This document shows, one piece after another, positions 1 through 8,800 of a stretch of 26,259 nt of DNA; within the stretch, counting starts at the first letter, position 1, and every line of letters begins with the position of its first letter. Source of the DNA: Zopfochytrium polystomum (lineage: Eukaryota > Chytridiomycota > Chytridiomycetes > Chytridiales > Chytridiaceae); contig JAIVFJ010000543.1 of NCBI GenBank assembly GCA_025765615.1, positions 1 to 26,259 of the forward strand, read 5' to 3'. Both the position numbers and the translations under genes were made by a program. The notes beneath the pieces were generated by a model, which worked only from the letters and a program-made list of their open reading frames with translations, had not been told where the DNA came from and did not search any database.

Positions 1-62
1 GGCTGGGGAGGTGACGGGTGCCGAAACTGGGTTGCATGACCACTCGACCAAACCCCGATGTT

Positions 63-68
63 TCTTTA
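63..68 (-). terminator. Poly(A) signal AATAAA of the SPIN90/Ldb17 gene
   Basis: The plus strand reads TTTATT here, i.e. AATAAA on the minus strand, about 35 nt after the stop codon at 102-104. Spacing and position fit a cleavage/polyadenylation signal. Confidence 0.5.
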
Positions 69-101
69 TTTCGCAAAATAACATGTCATTTCGCCCCAAA
101 G

Positions 102-1894
102 TCAAACATAAAGTCCGCCAAAGAAGTTCCGACACTCCAAAAAAACCTTCTCGGCCACCTTTCGTGTTGAGGGCCTCGACCCGTCGCTGTGAATCATCAT
201 CCCAGGAGTCGTCGGCGACTCCGGCAAGCTCCGCCCACAGGCTGAAGGAGAACTTGGAGACGATGAAAGAGAACCGGACCGACGAAGGTCATTGAGAAGA
301 CCGAAAACATCTTTCACCTTGTAACCCTCCAGGAGGGGGTCCTTAACCAGAAAAGGTATAATGATCAAATAACTTTGCTGCAGCTGTTGAGGAGATTGGT
401 AATTGAACGATTTCCTTTCTCGGCCAGACCAACCTGTGTATCATTTTCGGACAGGGCTCGGCACTCACGCAAAATCACGTCCAATATGACGCGTAAATCA
501 TTGCTGTAAAAGAACTTAGATGTTTCGGGAGTGCGAAAAACTATATACAAGAAACGAAGAATCAGGCGTTGGATTCGTTCATCCTCTATGACATTGATTT
601 CAATTGTTGCCGTGACACATAAAGCGATTGATCAGCGAAACAAACCTGCACGGTTCAGCATGAATATTATGTTTTCTCCTAACGTCTTGCCCAGATGCAG
701 ACGGCTGGAAAGATTGGAAATGACGCGGTTCGTGACAACATTGCGAGCATGATTTTTCACGTTGAACTGGTAACTAATGGCAAGCTGCGGAAAGATTACA
801 AGCTATTCACGAGTTTTCTGTCGTCTCACGATGAGGTGTATAAGGGAGTAGTTATACTCTTCCAGGGCATCCAATCGAGTAGCCTCAATCCGTGACAGGA
901 TCGCCACGATAAGCTCGTCGTCCAATTCAGCTGGTGTGGGACGCAACGATCAGCCCGGGCTGGACAGTCAGTACAGAATTACCGAGTTCCGATAGGCTCA
1001 ATTCTTGAACCTGGCAAAGCTCAAACAGAAGCTTGACGGCGGGATGGTGGATACGGTGCTCTAAAGAAGATACCTAAATTAAGAATTGGATAATTGTCGT
1101 GAGATCCACTTGCCTCTTTGATGCAGGACAATCGGTTTGAGAAGCTCCAAACCATCCAGATCGGAAACCTTCCGAAACACATTTGCCGAGTGATTTCCCA
1201 AGTGATACAGTATTGAAAGAAGTATGTACCCACAATCCAAATCGGCAATCGTCTGTATTGCTCGAGGCTCACTAAAACATTTTGGCGGAATCGGATGCAA
1301 CTTACTCTACTCGCGTAATCACGATGAAGCGATAGATCTTTCAGCCCTGAAACTAGAAAGCGTAGCACGGCATCTACGTCGGCATCAACAATCGGGTGAC
1401 CCAATAGCTCCTGCGCGATGATCTCCATGTCTTGGTCGTTCCGGATGTACGTGGCAGACGGGACTATAAGACTTGCAACAATTGATTCAACGATGGCTCC
1501 GACGTCCGGATCGCAGTTGACCCGTTGATCGTCGAGTTGGATGTTCATCTCTAGGAAAGACATGCTTAGATAAGCCGCATGGTTCAATGCCGTTCGGTCA
1601 GCCATGTAGAATTTATTCACCTTCCACCAGGGCCATCAGTCGGGCAACGATTTCCGCATCGTCCAGAATATGGTGGTCGCCAGAAGCACTCGAAGTGCTT
1701 TCACCATCGAGTGGTAGAGACTGTGGGGCTACAGGTGGTGCCGAGTTTTCCGTCTGAACATCGTGCTCTTCGCTGCTTTCATCGCTGCCGACCTCTCCCA
1801 AAGGACTGCCTCCAACTCCGTCGCCACCAACGATGGCTGGTTGTGGGTTGTCATCGTTGCCACCCGATTGTGTTGCACAAACCACGTCAGCCAT
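102..1894 (-). CDS. LDB17: SPIN90/Ldb17 (Dip1) family Arp2/3 regulator, 8 exons
   Basis: Proteins of this family bind the Arp2/3 complex and make it nucleate linear actin filaments that seed branched networks at endocytic sites. Exons (minus order): 1894-1621, 1550-1306, 1252-1114, 1060-983, 930-830, 784-646, 585-434, 383-102. They join in frame to 469 codons. Family blocks appear in the right order: IADLDCGYILLSILYHLGNH (exon 3), HPAVKLLFELCQVQELS (exon 4), LGKTLGENIIFMLNRAEDE (exon 6-7), and RTPETSKFFYSNDLRVILDV with LQQSYLIIIPFLVKDPLLEG (exon 7-8). Introns are 45-70 nt and one is GC-AG. The first 90 residues are acidic and disordered. The start is uncertain: ATG 1894 needs the 70-nt intron 1551-1620, whereas an ATG at 1605 would read straight into exon 2 (396 aa). 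The acceptor of intron 2 could also lie at 1268. The C-terminus is Ser/Pro-rich, and AATAAA follows the stop at about 68-63. The family call is firm; exon edges are by eye. Confidence 0.85.
1061..1113 (-). other. GC-AG intron in the SPIN90/Ldb17 gene
   Basis: The donor reads AGAG/GCAAGT and the acceptor TCTTTAG/AG. Removing these 53 nt joins CAT CAA AGA G to AG CAC CGT in frame and links two blocks conserved in the family (...KPIVLHQR and EHRIHHPAVKLLFELC). GCAAGT is the usual form of the rare GC donor. The nearby GT (GTGGATC) does not give an in-frame join. Confidence 0.7.
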
Positions 1895-2363
1895 CCACGT
1901 TCAAGAAACCTTGTCGTCGCAGCGGTGGTAAAACCCGTCAAAAAAAAAAAAAAAAAAGTAGGGGAAGCTTACGGCAGCAGCCTTGTTCAAGTCTTCGGGG
2001 CTCACTTTCAGGCAGTCTAGATACAGAGCACATTACAGCAATACGATATCAATGATCTTCGGCGCAAGTCGAGAGTGTCCTTACTGCGGTTGGAAAAACA
2101 CAAAAAGCAAACGAAGACAAAACCACAAGAAGTGTGGTGGTTGAGCTGTCCAACTCACGGTGTCGTTGCGAGCGACTCGCTATTTTCGAAGCGGTCGAGC
2201 TTTGACACAAGTCGAAGCTCTCTCTTTCGAGCCGACGGTCCCACCCGGAGGCCCAATCGGTGCTTCTCAAACACGCCCTGGACGGCACCAACTGGGAGAA
2301 AAACCTTGTTCTATTTTTCATTCAAGGCTGTACTGACTTGGCGTGCCTGGGAAGGAAGGAGGG
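1895..2363. promoter_or_regulatory. Divergent intergenic region, SPIN90/Ldb17 and MRP4
   Basis: These 469 bp separate two head-to-head genes and should hold both 5' UTRs and promoters. It contains an 18-base A run (1940-1957), a poly(dA) tract of the kind that excludes nucleosomes in fungal promoters, and a CCAAT-like CCCAATCGG near 2250. I saw no TATA box and no coding signal. Short open frames on both strands lack family motifs. Confidence 0.4.
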
Positions 2364-3458
2364 ATGTTTGTGAAAAGCCGTGCTCGCGTTGCACGCCAAT
2401 TCGCCACTGCCCGTACTGCCGAACCATTAGCAGCACCGGCGACGGCAGCGATAGCTGTGTGTTCACTCCGTAAACTTTCGCGCTCATTGGCAACTTCAGC
2501 GGCCTCTTCATCCACCTCATCAGCACCGCCACTGTCGGCGTCACCGCTCCAAGAGCCACGACCCCCACCAACAGCAGAGGGCGAGGCACTTGTCCTACAA
2601 AGCCTTCGCCAGGATTTTGCGCAGCACCGCGAGCGCGTCGCCGCAGCCGGCATCTCCCGCCATGAATCGGCCCAACGCGTGAAGGCAAAGCTTGCCGCCC
2701 TCGTACCCACAACGTCCTTCTCCCGAAACTTCTCCCCCCTTGCGCCTGTACCCAAGCCTGGCGATCCCCCACTTCCACACGACGTACGATCTGCATTTTC
2801 GGTCAAGACGCTCATGGCGGCAGGTCTGCACCTTGGTCACAGCCCGAAGGTCTGGAATCCCTACATGTTGCCTTATATTTACGGCGAACGTGGTGGGATT
2901 CACATCATCAACCTGGAGCACACATTGGTGGCATTGCGGCGCGCGATCAACGTTACTCAGGACATTGCGATGCGAAACGGGAACGTGGTCTTTGTCGGGA
3001 CGAGACTGTCCCTCCACCGCTTGACCGTAGCAGCGGCTCTTCGCGCGGATGCCTTCTTCGTCACTCACTGGGTCAAGGGGACCATCACGAACCGAGAGCG
3101 TGTACTGCGTCGCAGCGTTGGCTTCGATCCGGATAAAGTAACACAGGAGATGGTTGCCGCGGACGATTTGAGTGGGGACGACTCCGCCGCAGCTACGGCC
3201 GCACCTAGCAAGCAGCCACCCGTTCAAGTTCCGGATCTGATAATCCTGTTGGACATGCCGAACAATTTGTCCGCTGTTCGAGAAGCCAACTTGCAGGGCG
3301 TTCCAATCATTGCAATTTGCGACACAGACTGCGATCCTCGACTCGTGCAGTACCCCATTCCAGCAAACGACGATTCAGTGGCGGGCGTGGAGCTGATTGC
3401 TGGCCTTTTGAGTATGGCCTGCAAGAGGGGGAAGTCACTCTCCCATTTAGTTCAATAA
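2364..3458 (+). CDS. MRP4: Mitochondrial small-subunit ribosomal protein uS2m
   Basis: This is the mitochondrial version of ribosomal protein S2 (uS2), a small-subunit protein near the head-platform junction. It is a single exon of 364 codons. The first ATG of the frame is at 2364; the frame is open 7 codons further upstream but has no ATG there. The first 50 residues are rich in Arg, Ser and Ala with almost no acidic residue, as in a mitochondrial presequence. Then follows the S2 core: MAAGLHLGHSPKVWNPYM, YIYGERGGIHIINLEHTL, and later PDLIILLDMPNNLSAVREAN, VPIIAICDTDCDP and an NDDSVAGVELIAGLL tail, the last three being S2 signatures. The region between (about residues 245-275, DDLSGDDSAAATAAPSKQPP) is a low-complexity insert. 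AATAAA overlaps the stop codon (3454-3459). The protein should act in mitochondrial translation. Confidence 0.94.
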   Translation: MFVKSRARVARQFATARTAEPLAAPATAAIAVCSLRKLSRSLATSAASSSTSSAPPLSASPLQEPRPPPTAEGEALVLQSLRQDFAQHRERVAAAGISRHESAQRVKAKLAALVPTTSFSRNFSPLAPVPKPGDPPLPHDVRSAFSVKTLMAAGLHLGHSPKVWNPYMLPYIYGERGGIHIINLEHTLVALRRAINVTQDIAMRNGNVVFVGTRLSLHRLTVAAALRADAFFVTHWVKGTITNRERVLRRSVGFDPDKVTQEMVAADDLSGDDSAAATAAPSKQPPVQVPDLIILLDMPNNLSAVREANLQGVPIIAICDTDCDPRLVQYPIPANDDSVAGVELIAGLLSMACKRGKSLSHLVQ

Positions 3459-3459
3459 A
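3454..3459 (+). terminator. AATAAA overlapping the MRP4 stop codon
   Basis: The stop TAA (3456-3458) lies inside AATAAA. If used as poly(A) signal it would give a very short 3' UTR of roughly 15-30 nt. No other AATAAA is evident close downstream on this strand. Confidence 0.35.
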
Positions 3460-4514
3460 CGAACACGGTTACTACGTTTTGCCAGTTTGGCCCTACTTCC
3501 CGGACGGCCGCTGTTGCAGCCGCCTTAGCCGTTCCAACTTTTCCTTGGAATGGTCCTGGGGTTTGGGCGTAGCGCGTCAAGAAAGGTGTTCGCTGACTAA
3601 CACGAAGATATTGCTAATGCCGTTCCAAACCGAACAGAAGGCTTACTTTGAAGAGCTTTGACACCGCCTTCGTCCACGTCAGAGTCCCTGCCGGACAACA
3701 TGAACCATATTACGCTCTCAATTTTCGTGCGTTGACCTAGCAGAGCCCGCTGTCCTTGCGGCAGTAAAGCGAACAAAGCTACTTTTATAAGCGCGTCCGA
3801 ACCCTCGCAGCTCGCCAAACACCTCTTACGCCCCCACCTCAACTTTGGCAGGGTACGAAAGACGACACGGTAGGTTAACTTTGCACCGCTCGCCTGTCCA
3901 GGACAGGGCGTATCGAGTTCCCCGCCTCCGCCTCCTCTGTTTCCGGAGGAGTCTCGGACAACACCGTCGTCAACGCGACCCGAGCCGCTCTCTCTTTCCT
4001 CCGCGTGTCGGCCACAACGCGCCGCAGGTGCGCGCGCAAGCACCAGCACCTCATCTTGGCCGCTGCCGACCTTGTTACTGCGGCTGGTCCCGCAAGCGCA
4101 ATCCTGTGCCACGCAGAACCGACGCTGACGCAGCACTACCCCCCCCCGAATCGCACCCTAGCAACCCCGTCCCCGCCGCCACCACCTTGGTCTTGACGCT
4201 GGTGCCAGAATTGCATCTATGTTTGTTATGTCATCAAACCGTCGCTTTTTTTCTCCCAACCCAACGGCAAAGAAAAGTTGGAGTGACATCACTCCAAGTC
4301 TCCCCAACAAACGAACATGTCAGCATAGTTCTATATTGTTTCAGACCAAATTTTCGGCGTTTGGAAAATTCCTCACTTTCCATAAATGGGTCGAGAGACA
4401 TCAATTGAAGCAAAAAGAAGGGAGCAAGCAGGAAGGAACAGACAAAGAACAAGCAGAGCAAAGGCTGAAGAAAGAACGGACGAGGAGACAGGCAGGCCCA
4501 GACTCTCAGCATCA
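3460..4514. other. Gene-poor interval with unassembled open stretches
   Basis: This interval of about 1.05 kb lies between the 3' ends of two convergent genes. I could not build a gene. Three plus-strand stretches in different frames have purine-N-pyrimidine codon rhythm. One includes FDTAFVHVRVPAGQHEPYY (about 3658-3714), one ATFISASEPSQLAKHLLRPH (about 3778-3840), and one ends at 4196 and includes SDNTVVNATRAALSFLRVS (about 3955-4010). No GT-AG choice I tried joins them in frame. A 179-codon minus frame (3597-4136) has no ATG start and runs in register with the plus frames, so it may be a shadow. Nothing resembles a family I know. 4197-4514 shows nothing beyond purine-rich sequence. It may be a small unrecognised gene, a decayed gene or GC-rich noncoding DNA. 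Confidence 0.3.
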
Positions 4515-5262
4515 TCACGCCATAAGACCAGCCACAGCGGCAGCGGCTACACCCGCAACAATTGCTGCCGTGTTCTGCTTGATGGACTCGGCCCCAGAGG
4601 TGGTTGAGCTCACGTTTGCTTTGCTAGTGGAGACAGTGTTCGAGGTGACCGAAGAGACACCGTTGACAGTGAACTGGGGAGAGAAGTTGTAGCCGCCCGA
4701 GGCAAGCGACCACTTGATTGTGTAGTTCGTCCCAGACGTCAAGGTGGGGAACAGGGAGTTCAACTTGGGGGTCGTGAACTTCAGGTCAGCGACGGTGGCC
4801 GTGCCGATGGTTGGCGAGATGGGCTTGCCAGTCGAGATGCCGTTGCGAAGATCCTCCAGGTCGAATTGAACCTTGGCGGAAGCGGCCGTTTGGTCGTTGA
4901 TCGTCCATTGGATGTTCTGCAGGGCATGGTCAGCACGAAGCGGTTGGAAGAGATCCTGTAAACGATGAAGCACTTACAATGACATCACTCAGCGCAAAGG
5001 CAGTGCCAACAAAAGGCTGAACGATGGTAATGGCGCCGGTGGTTGCACCTGTTGGCGCTGAGGAGGTGGATGTGGTCGGTGCGGCCGTCGTGGTGGTACT
5101 AGTGGAGGTGGGAACGCTGGTAGTAGCGGAGGAAGAGGGCGACGGGGCCGCCGGCGAGGAGGAGGAGGAGGACGAGGACGACGACGACGACTGAGCGAGA
5201 GCACTTGGGGATGCCAGGAAAGCAACGGCAGCAACGAGGGCGACGAACGAAGGCAGCTTCAT
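4515..5262 (-). CDS. Kre9/Knh1-type Ser/Thr-rich GPI-anchored surface protein
   Basis: This is a predicted secreted, GPI-anchored wall or membrane protein of the Kre9/KNH domain type (Ser-Thr-rich GPI-anchored family). Exon 1 is 5262-4978, a 61-nt GTAAGT...CTGCAG intron is 4977-4917, and exon 2 is 4916-4515, giving 228 residues. Residues 1-24 (MKLPSFVALVAAVAFLASPS then ALAQ) form a signal peptide. Residues 25-75 are a Ser/Pro/Thr linker starting with twelve serines. Residues 77-179 are the domain, opening with ITIVQPFVGTAF...INIQWTI and containing GTNYTIKWSLASGGYNFSP. A Ser/Thr stretch and a hydrophobic tail (AAIVAGVAAAAVAGLMA) with a likely omega site near 202-204 follow. N-glycosylation sequons NYT and NVS are present. 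The chosen ATG opens the signal peptide; the frame extends 22 codons further upstream, where another start would displace it. The intron is supported by reading-frame and domain continuity across it. The substrate or role is unknown; Kre9/Knh1 homologues affect beta-1,6-glucan. Confidence 0.78.
5155..5190 (-). repeat. Trinucleotide tract encoding 12 consecutive serines
   Basis: Near-perfect TCN codon repeats (TCG/TCC on the minus strand; GAC/GAG triplets on plus) encode Ser25-Ser36 directly after the predicted signal-peptide cleavage site. Such tracts vary in length by slippage, so length polymorphism between strains is likely. Confidence 0.8.
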
Positions 5263-5882
5263 GATTGGCGGTGAGGAAGTGGGGGTGTGGGAGGATCTTT
5301 TGCTTGACGATTCAGCTGGGGTTCTCAAGCTTCTTTATCCGCTTCTTAATCTTCTTCTGTCTGTCTGTCCCTCAGTCAACCAGCACAGCCAGTCTTTCTC
5401 CCATTCGTTCCCATTAATTCCCATTTCTATTTTTGACCGTTCTCTTCTTTTGGCCTGTCTGTCTCGATTGGTGGTTGTGGCGCAAGGCAAAATTTCTGAC
5501 AACAACAGACGGGAAAATTTGAAACCAACACAACGACCACTGCGAGGGGGAGATGGGCCACGACTCTCTCTCCTTTTGATGTAAATTCACTGGTTCAACG
5601 CAAAAAGGAAAAACTCTGAAGATCTGAGCAAACTTGCAGTTAAGGGGCGCTGACGCTGCGGTTTCTTGAACAGTGGAACTCGCTGGTAGAGCTCCCTCCC
5701 CCAAACTTACTGATCATCGACGCGCCCTGGCCGCGACGACGCCATTGGCGCCTAAGGTAATGATCCGGTCCCTGTCTTGTGTGACTGTGTTGCGGGAAAT
5801 CCGCGAACTGGGCCACGACAACTGGGAAAATAGGATGGCCCAGCAACTAATGTGTTCAAAACCGTTTGCAGAACTCCCAGTC
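5263..5882. promoter_or_regulatory. Divergent intergenic region, GPI protein and myosin V
   Basis: These 620 bp lie between head-to-head genes. The half next to the GPI protein gene is pyrimidine-rich on the plus strand and contains TCTGTC-type tetranucleotide runs at about 5357-5371 and 5454-5466. Runs of the same type recur in other intergenic regions of the window. I saw no TATA box, no RNA gene and no coding signal. Open frames here (for example 5673-6038) are not supported by motifs and run across the myosin start. Confidence 0.4.
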
Positions 5883-8800
5883 ATGTCCGCCGGAAATCCT
5901 CTGGAAGTGTATGCGAAGGTGATTTGCTGCGCTCTACTGATTTTGCGAATGGCACAGTCTGATCAGTGGTTGCTCCACTACAGGGAACAAAAGCTTGGTT
6001 TGCGGACGAACAGGAGGGATGGATCCAGGGTACTTTGAAAGAGAAATCCGTAACGGCCGCATCCGTCAAGCTGACCTTTGCCATCGACAACCGAGCAAAG
6101 GTTTCTACAATCTTCTTAAGTTCCTCAGCGTATGGCTGATTCTCGCTCGCAGGATGTTGTGTTTGAAGCGCCGATGGACAAGCTCGTCGCCACTAAATTC
6201 GCGGACCTTCCGCCCCTTAAAAACCCTCCAATGTTGGAGGGTATAGATGATTTGTCAAATCTCTCTCACCTCCACGAGTAAGCACAACAGTTAGAGTTAC
6301 GATCGGAATGTACATCTAACGTCGATGAAGACCCGCGGTCTTGCATAACGTCCGTCTACGATACTTGCAGGAGCAGATCTACACATACTCTGGGATTGTT
6401 CTGATCGCAATGAATCCGTTTCAGCGTTTGGCAATTTATACTTCTGACATTATGAGGTTGGCTTGATGTCAACGCCATTTTTGAATCTCACAGACTGTTC
6501 AGGGAATATTCGGGGAAGCGCAGGGGAGAACTGGAACCCCATTTGGTACAGAGCCATTCAATTTTGTCTGTCTAATGAAGTTTCCAGTTTGCAGTTGCGG
6601 AAGAGGCCTATCGAACCATGATAAAAGAGAAGAAAAATCAGTCTATTATAGTGTCGGGGGAAAGCGGTGCTGGAAAAACGCAAAGCGCAAAGTATATCAT
6701 GCGCTATTTCGCGATCGTAGATGATCTCGTAAAGAAAACAACGTCCTCTGGCCCATCAGGCGGGAGCGGTGGCACAACTGAAATTGAAGAGGCCGTACTT
6801 TCGACAAACCCCATCATGGAGGTAATTCCTTCCTCATACAAGAACTTCTACTGAGCCCGTTTAAAGTCTTTCGGAAACTCAAAAACAACGAGGAACGATA
6901 ACTCGTCTCGATTCGGAAAGTACATTGAAATTCTCTTTTCAAAGCCCACGGGGCCTGATGGCAGTGTGCGTATAACTGGTGCCACTATTCGAACCTACCT
7001 TCTGGAGCGGTCAAGATTGATATTGCAACCAGCTACTGGTTAGACTTGCGAATTTCTTTTCGAAATTTTCATTGATTTTCCAATCAAACCAAATTAGAAC
7101 GAAACTACCACATTTTCTACCAACTCTGTGCCGCCGTACCCGCAGCGGAGCGCAAGGAATGGGGTCTTACGCGCTGGAATGATTTTCACTACCTGAATCA
7201 AGGCGGGACTGGAACCATTGTGGGTGTCGATGATGCAGCGGAGTTTGCGGTGACGCAACAGGCACTGTCAACCATTGGTATCTCTGTCTCAACGCAATGG
7301 TATGTCACCTATCCTCTTTTTCGCTTAACCAATTCTTTTCCGAAGGGATATTTTCAAAATTTGCGCCGCCTTGCTACAAATCGGCAACATCAAGGTGGCC
7401 GCGGTTAGGGACGAGGCCCAGGTGTCGGACGATGATCCGGCTCTTATTATGGCTGCCAAGCTCCTCGGCCTCAACAAGAGTGACTTTAAGAAGTGGATTG
7501 TTAAGAAGCAGATCATCACGAGGTCGGAGAAGATTGTTACCGCTTTGAATCAATACCAGGCGACAGTTGGAAGAGATTCGATCGCGAAGTTCATTTACAG
7601 CATGCTCTTTGACTGGCTCGTAAAAATTGTGAACAAGAACCTATCTCGTGAAGATCCGTCAACATCGCAAACATTCATTGGCGTCCTGGACATTTACGGC
7701 TTTGAACACTTCAAAAAGAACTCTTTTGAGCAATTTTGCATTGTGAGTTGCCACGGCTGACGGGTTCGCGATCTAACAGAAGCTTTGCCTCCTTCCTAGA
7801 ATTATGCCAATGAGAAGCTGCAGCAAGAGTTCAACCAGCACGTTTTCAAGCTTGAGCAAGAAGAGTACATCAACGAAAAGATCAATTGGTCATTCATTGA
7901 CTTTAACGACAACCAGCCTTGCATCGACATGATTGAGAACAAGCTTGGTATCTTGGACTTACTCGACGAAGAGTCTCGTTTGCCATCCGGCTCGGACGGT
8001 TCTCTCATCACCAAGCTGTACCAGCGTTTCGCTACTCCAACCAGCAAATTTTTCGAGAAACCCCGCTTTGGTCAGAAGGCATTCACTATAAAGCACTACG
8101 CTACAGACGTCACTTACGACATTGACGGCTTCATCGAGAAGAACAAAGACACGGTTTCGGACGAGCAACTGGCCGTTCTGAACGCAGGGGACTTCGGTTT
8201 CCTGAAAGAGGTTATCGCTATAGAAGAGGAAACTATTCCTGTTGAGGTTCGTTCGCTCATCAATTAGTTTAAAAAGCTCAGTGAGAACGACAGGCAAAAC
8301 CGACCAGCGGTCGAGGGGCGGGGGCCCAAGCGAAAAAGCCCACGCTTGGAACAATTTTCAAAGCGTCGCTAGTGAAGCTTATGGCAACTCTTCGGACAAC
8401 TCAAGTCCATTACATTCGTTGTATCAAACCGAACCAGGCCAAAACTGCTTTTGGGTTTGAACCCCAAATGGTATTATCTCAGCTTCGTGCTTGTGGTGTT
8501 CTGGAAACGATTCGGATCTCTTGCGCTGGATATCCCTCTCGCTGGACCTATCAGGAGTTTGCCGATCGATATTATCTCCTTTTGCCTTCAAAGCAGTGGG
8601 TGAACGATCCGAAAATTCTCACAAACACTATTGTGAAATCAAGAATTTCCAAAGAAGATTTGTACCAAATGGGTCTCACGAAAGTCTTCTTCAGGGCTGG
8701 TCAACTTGCCTTTTTGGAAAAGATGCGGTCTGAGAGACTTCGAGACTGCGTTGTGCTCATTCAGAAAAACATTCGACGACTCATTTACCAACGGAAGTAT

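Noticed and set aside
2318..2815. Minus-strand open frames of 161-165 codons
   Set aside because: They are antisense to the N-terminal part of MRP4, Arg/Gly-rich and without motifs; typical GC-rich shadows.
3597..4136. 179-codon minus-strand open frame between MRP4 and the GPI protein gene
   Set aside because: There is no ATG at its 5' end, Gly/Arg-rich low-complexity content, and register matching plus-strand frames with better codon rhythm. Not listed as a gene.
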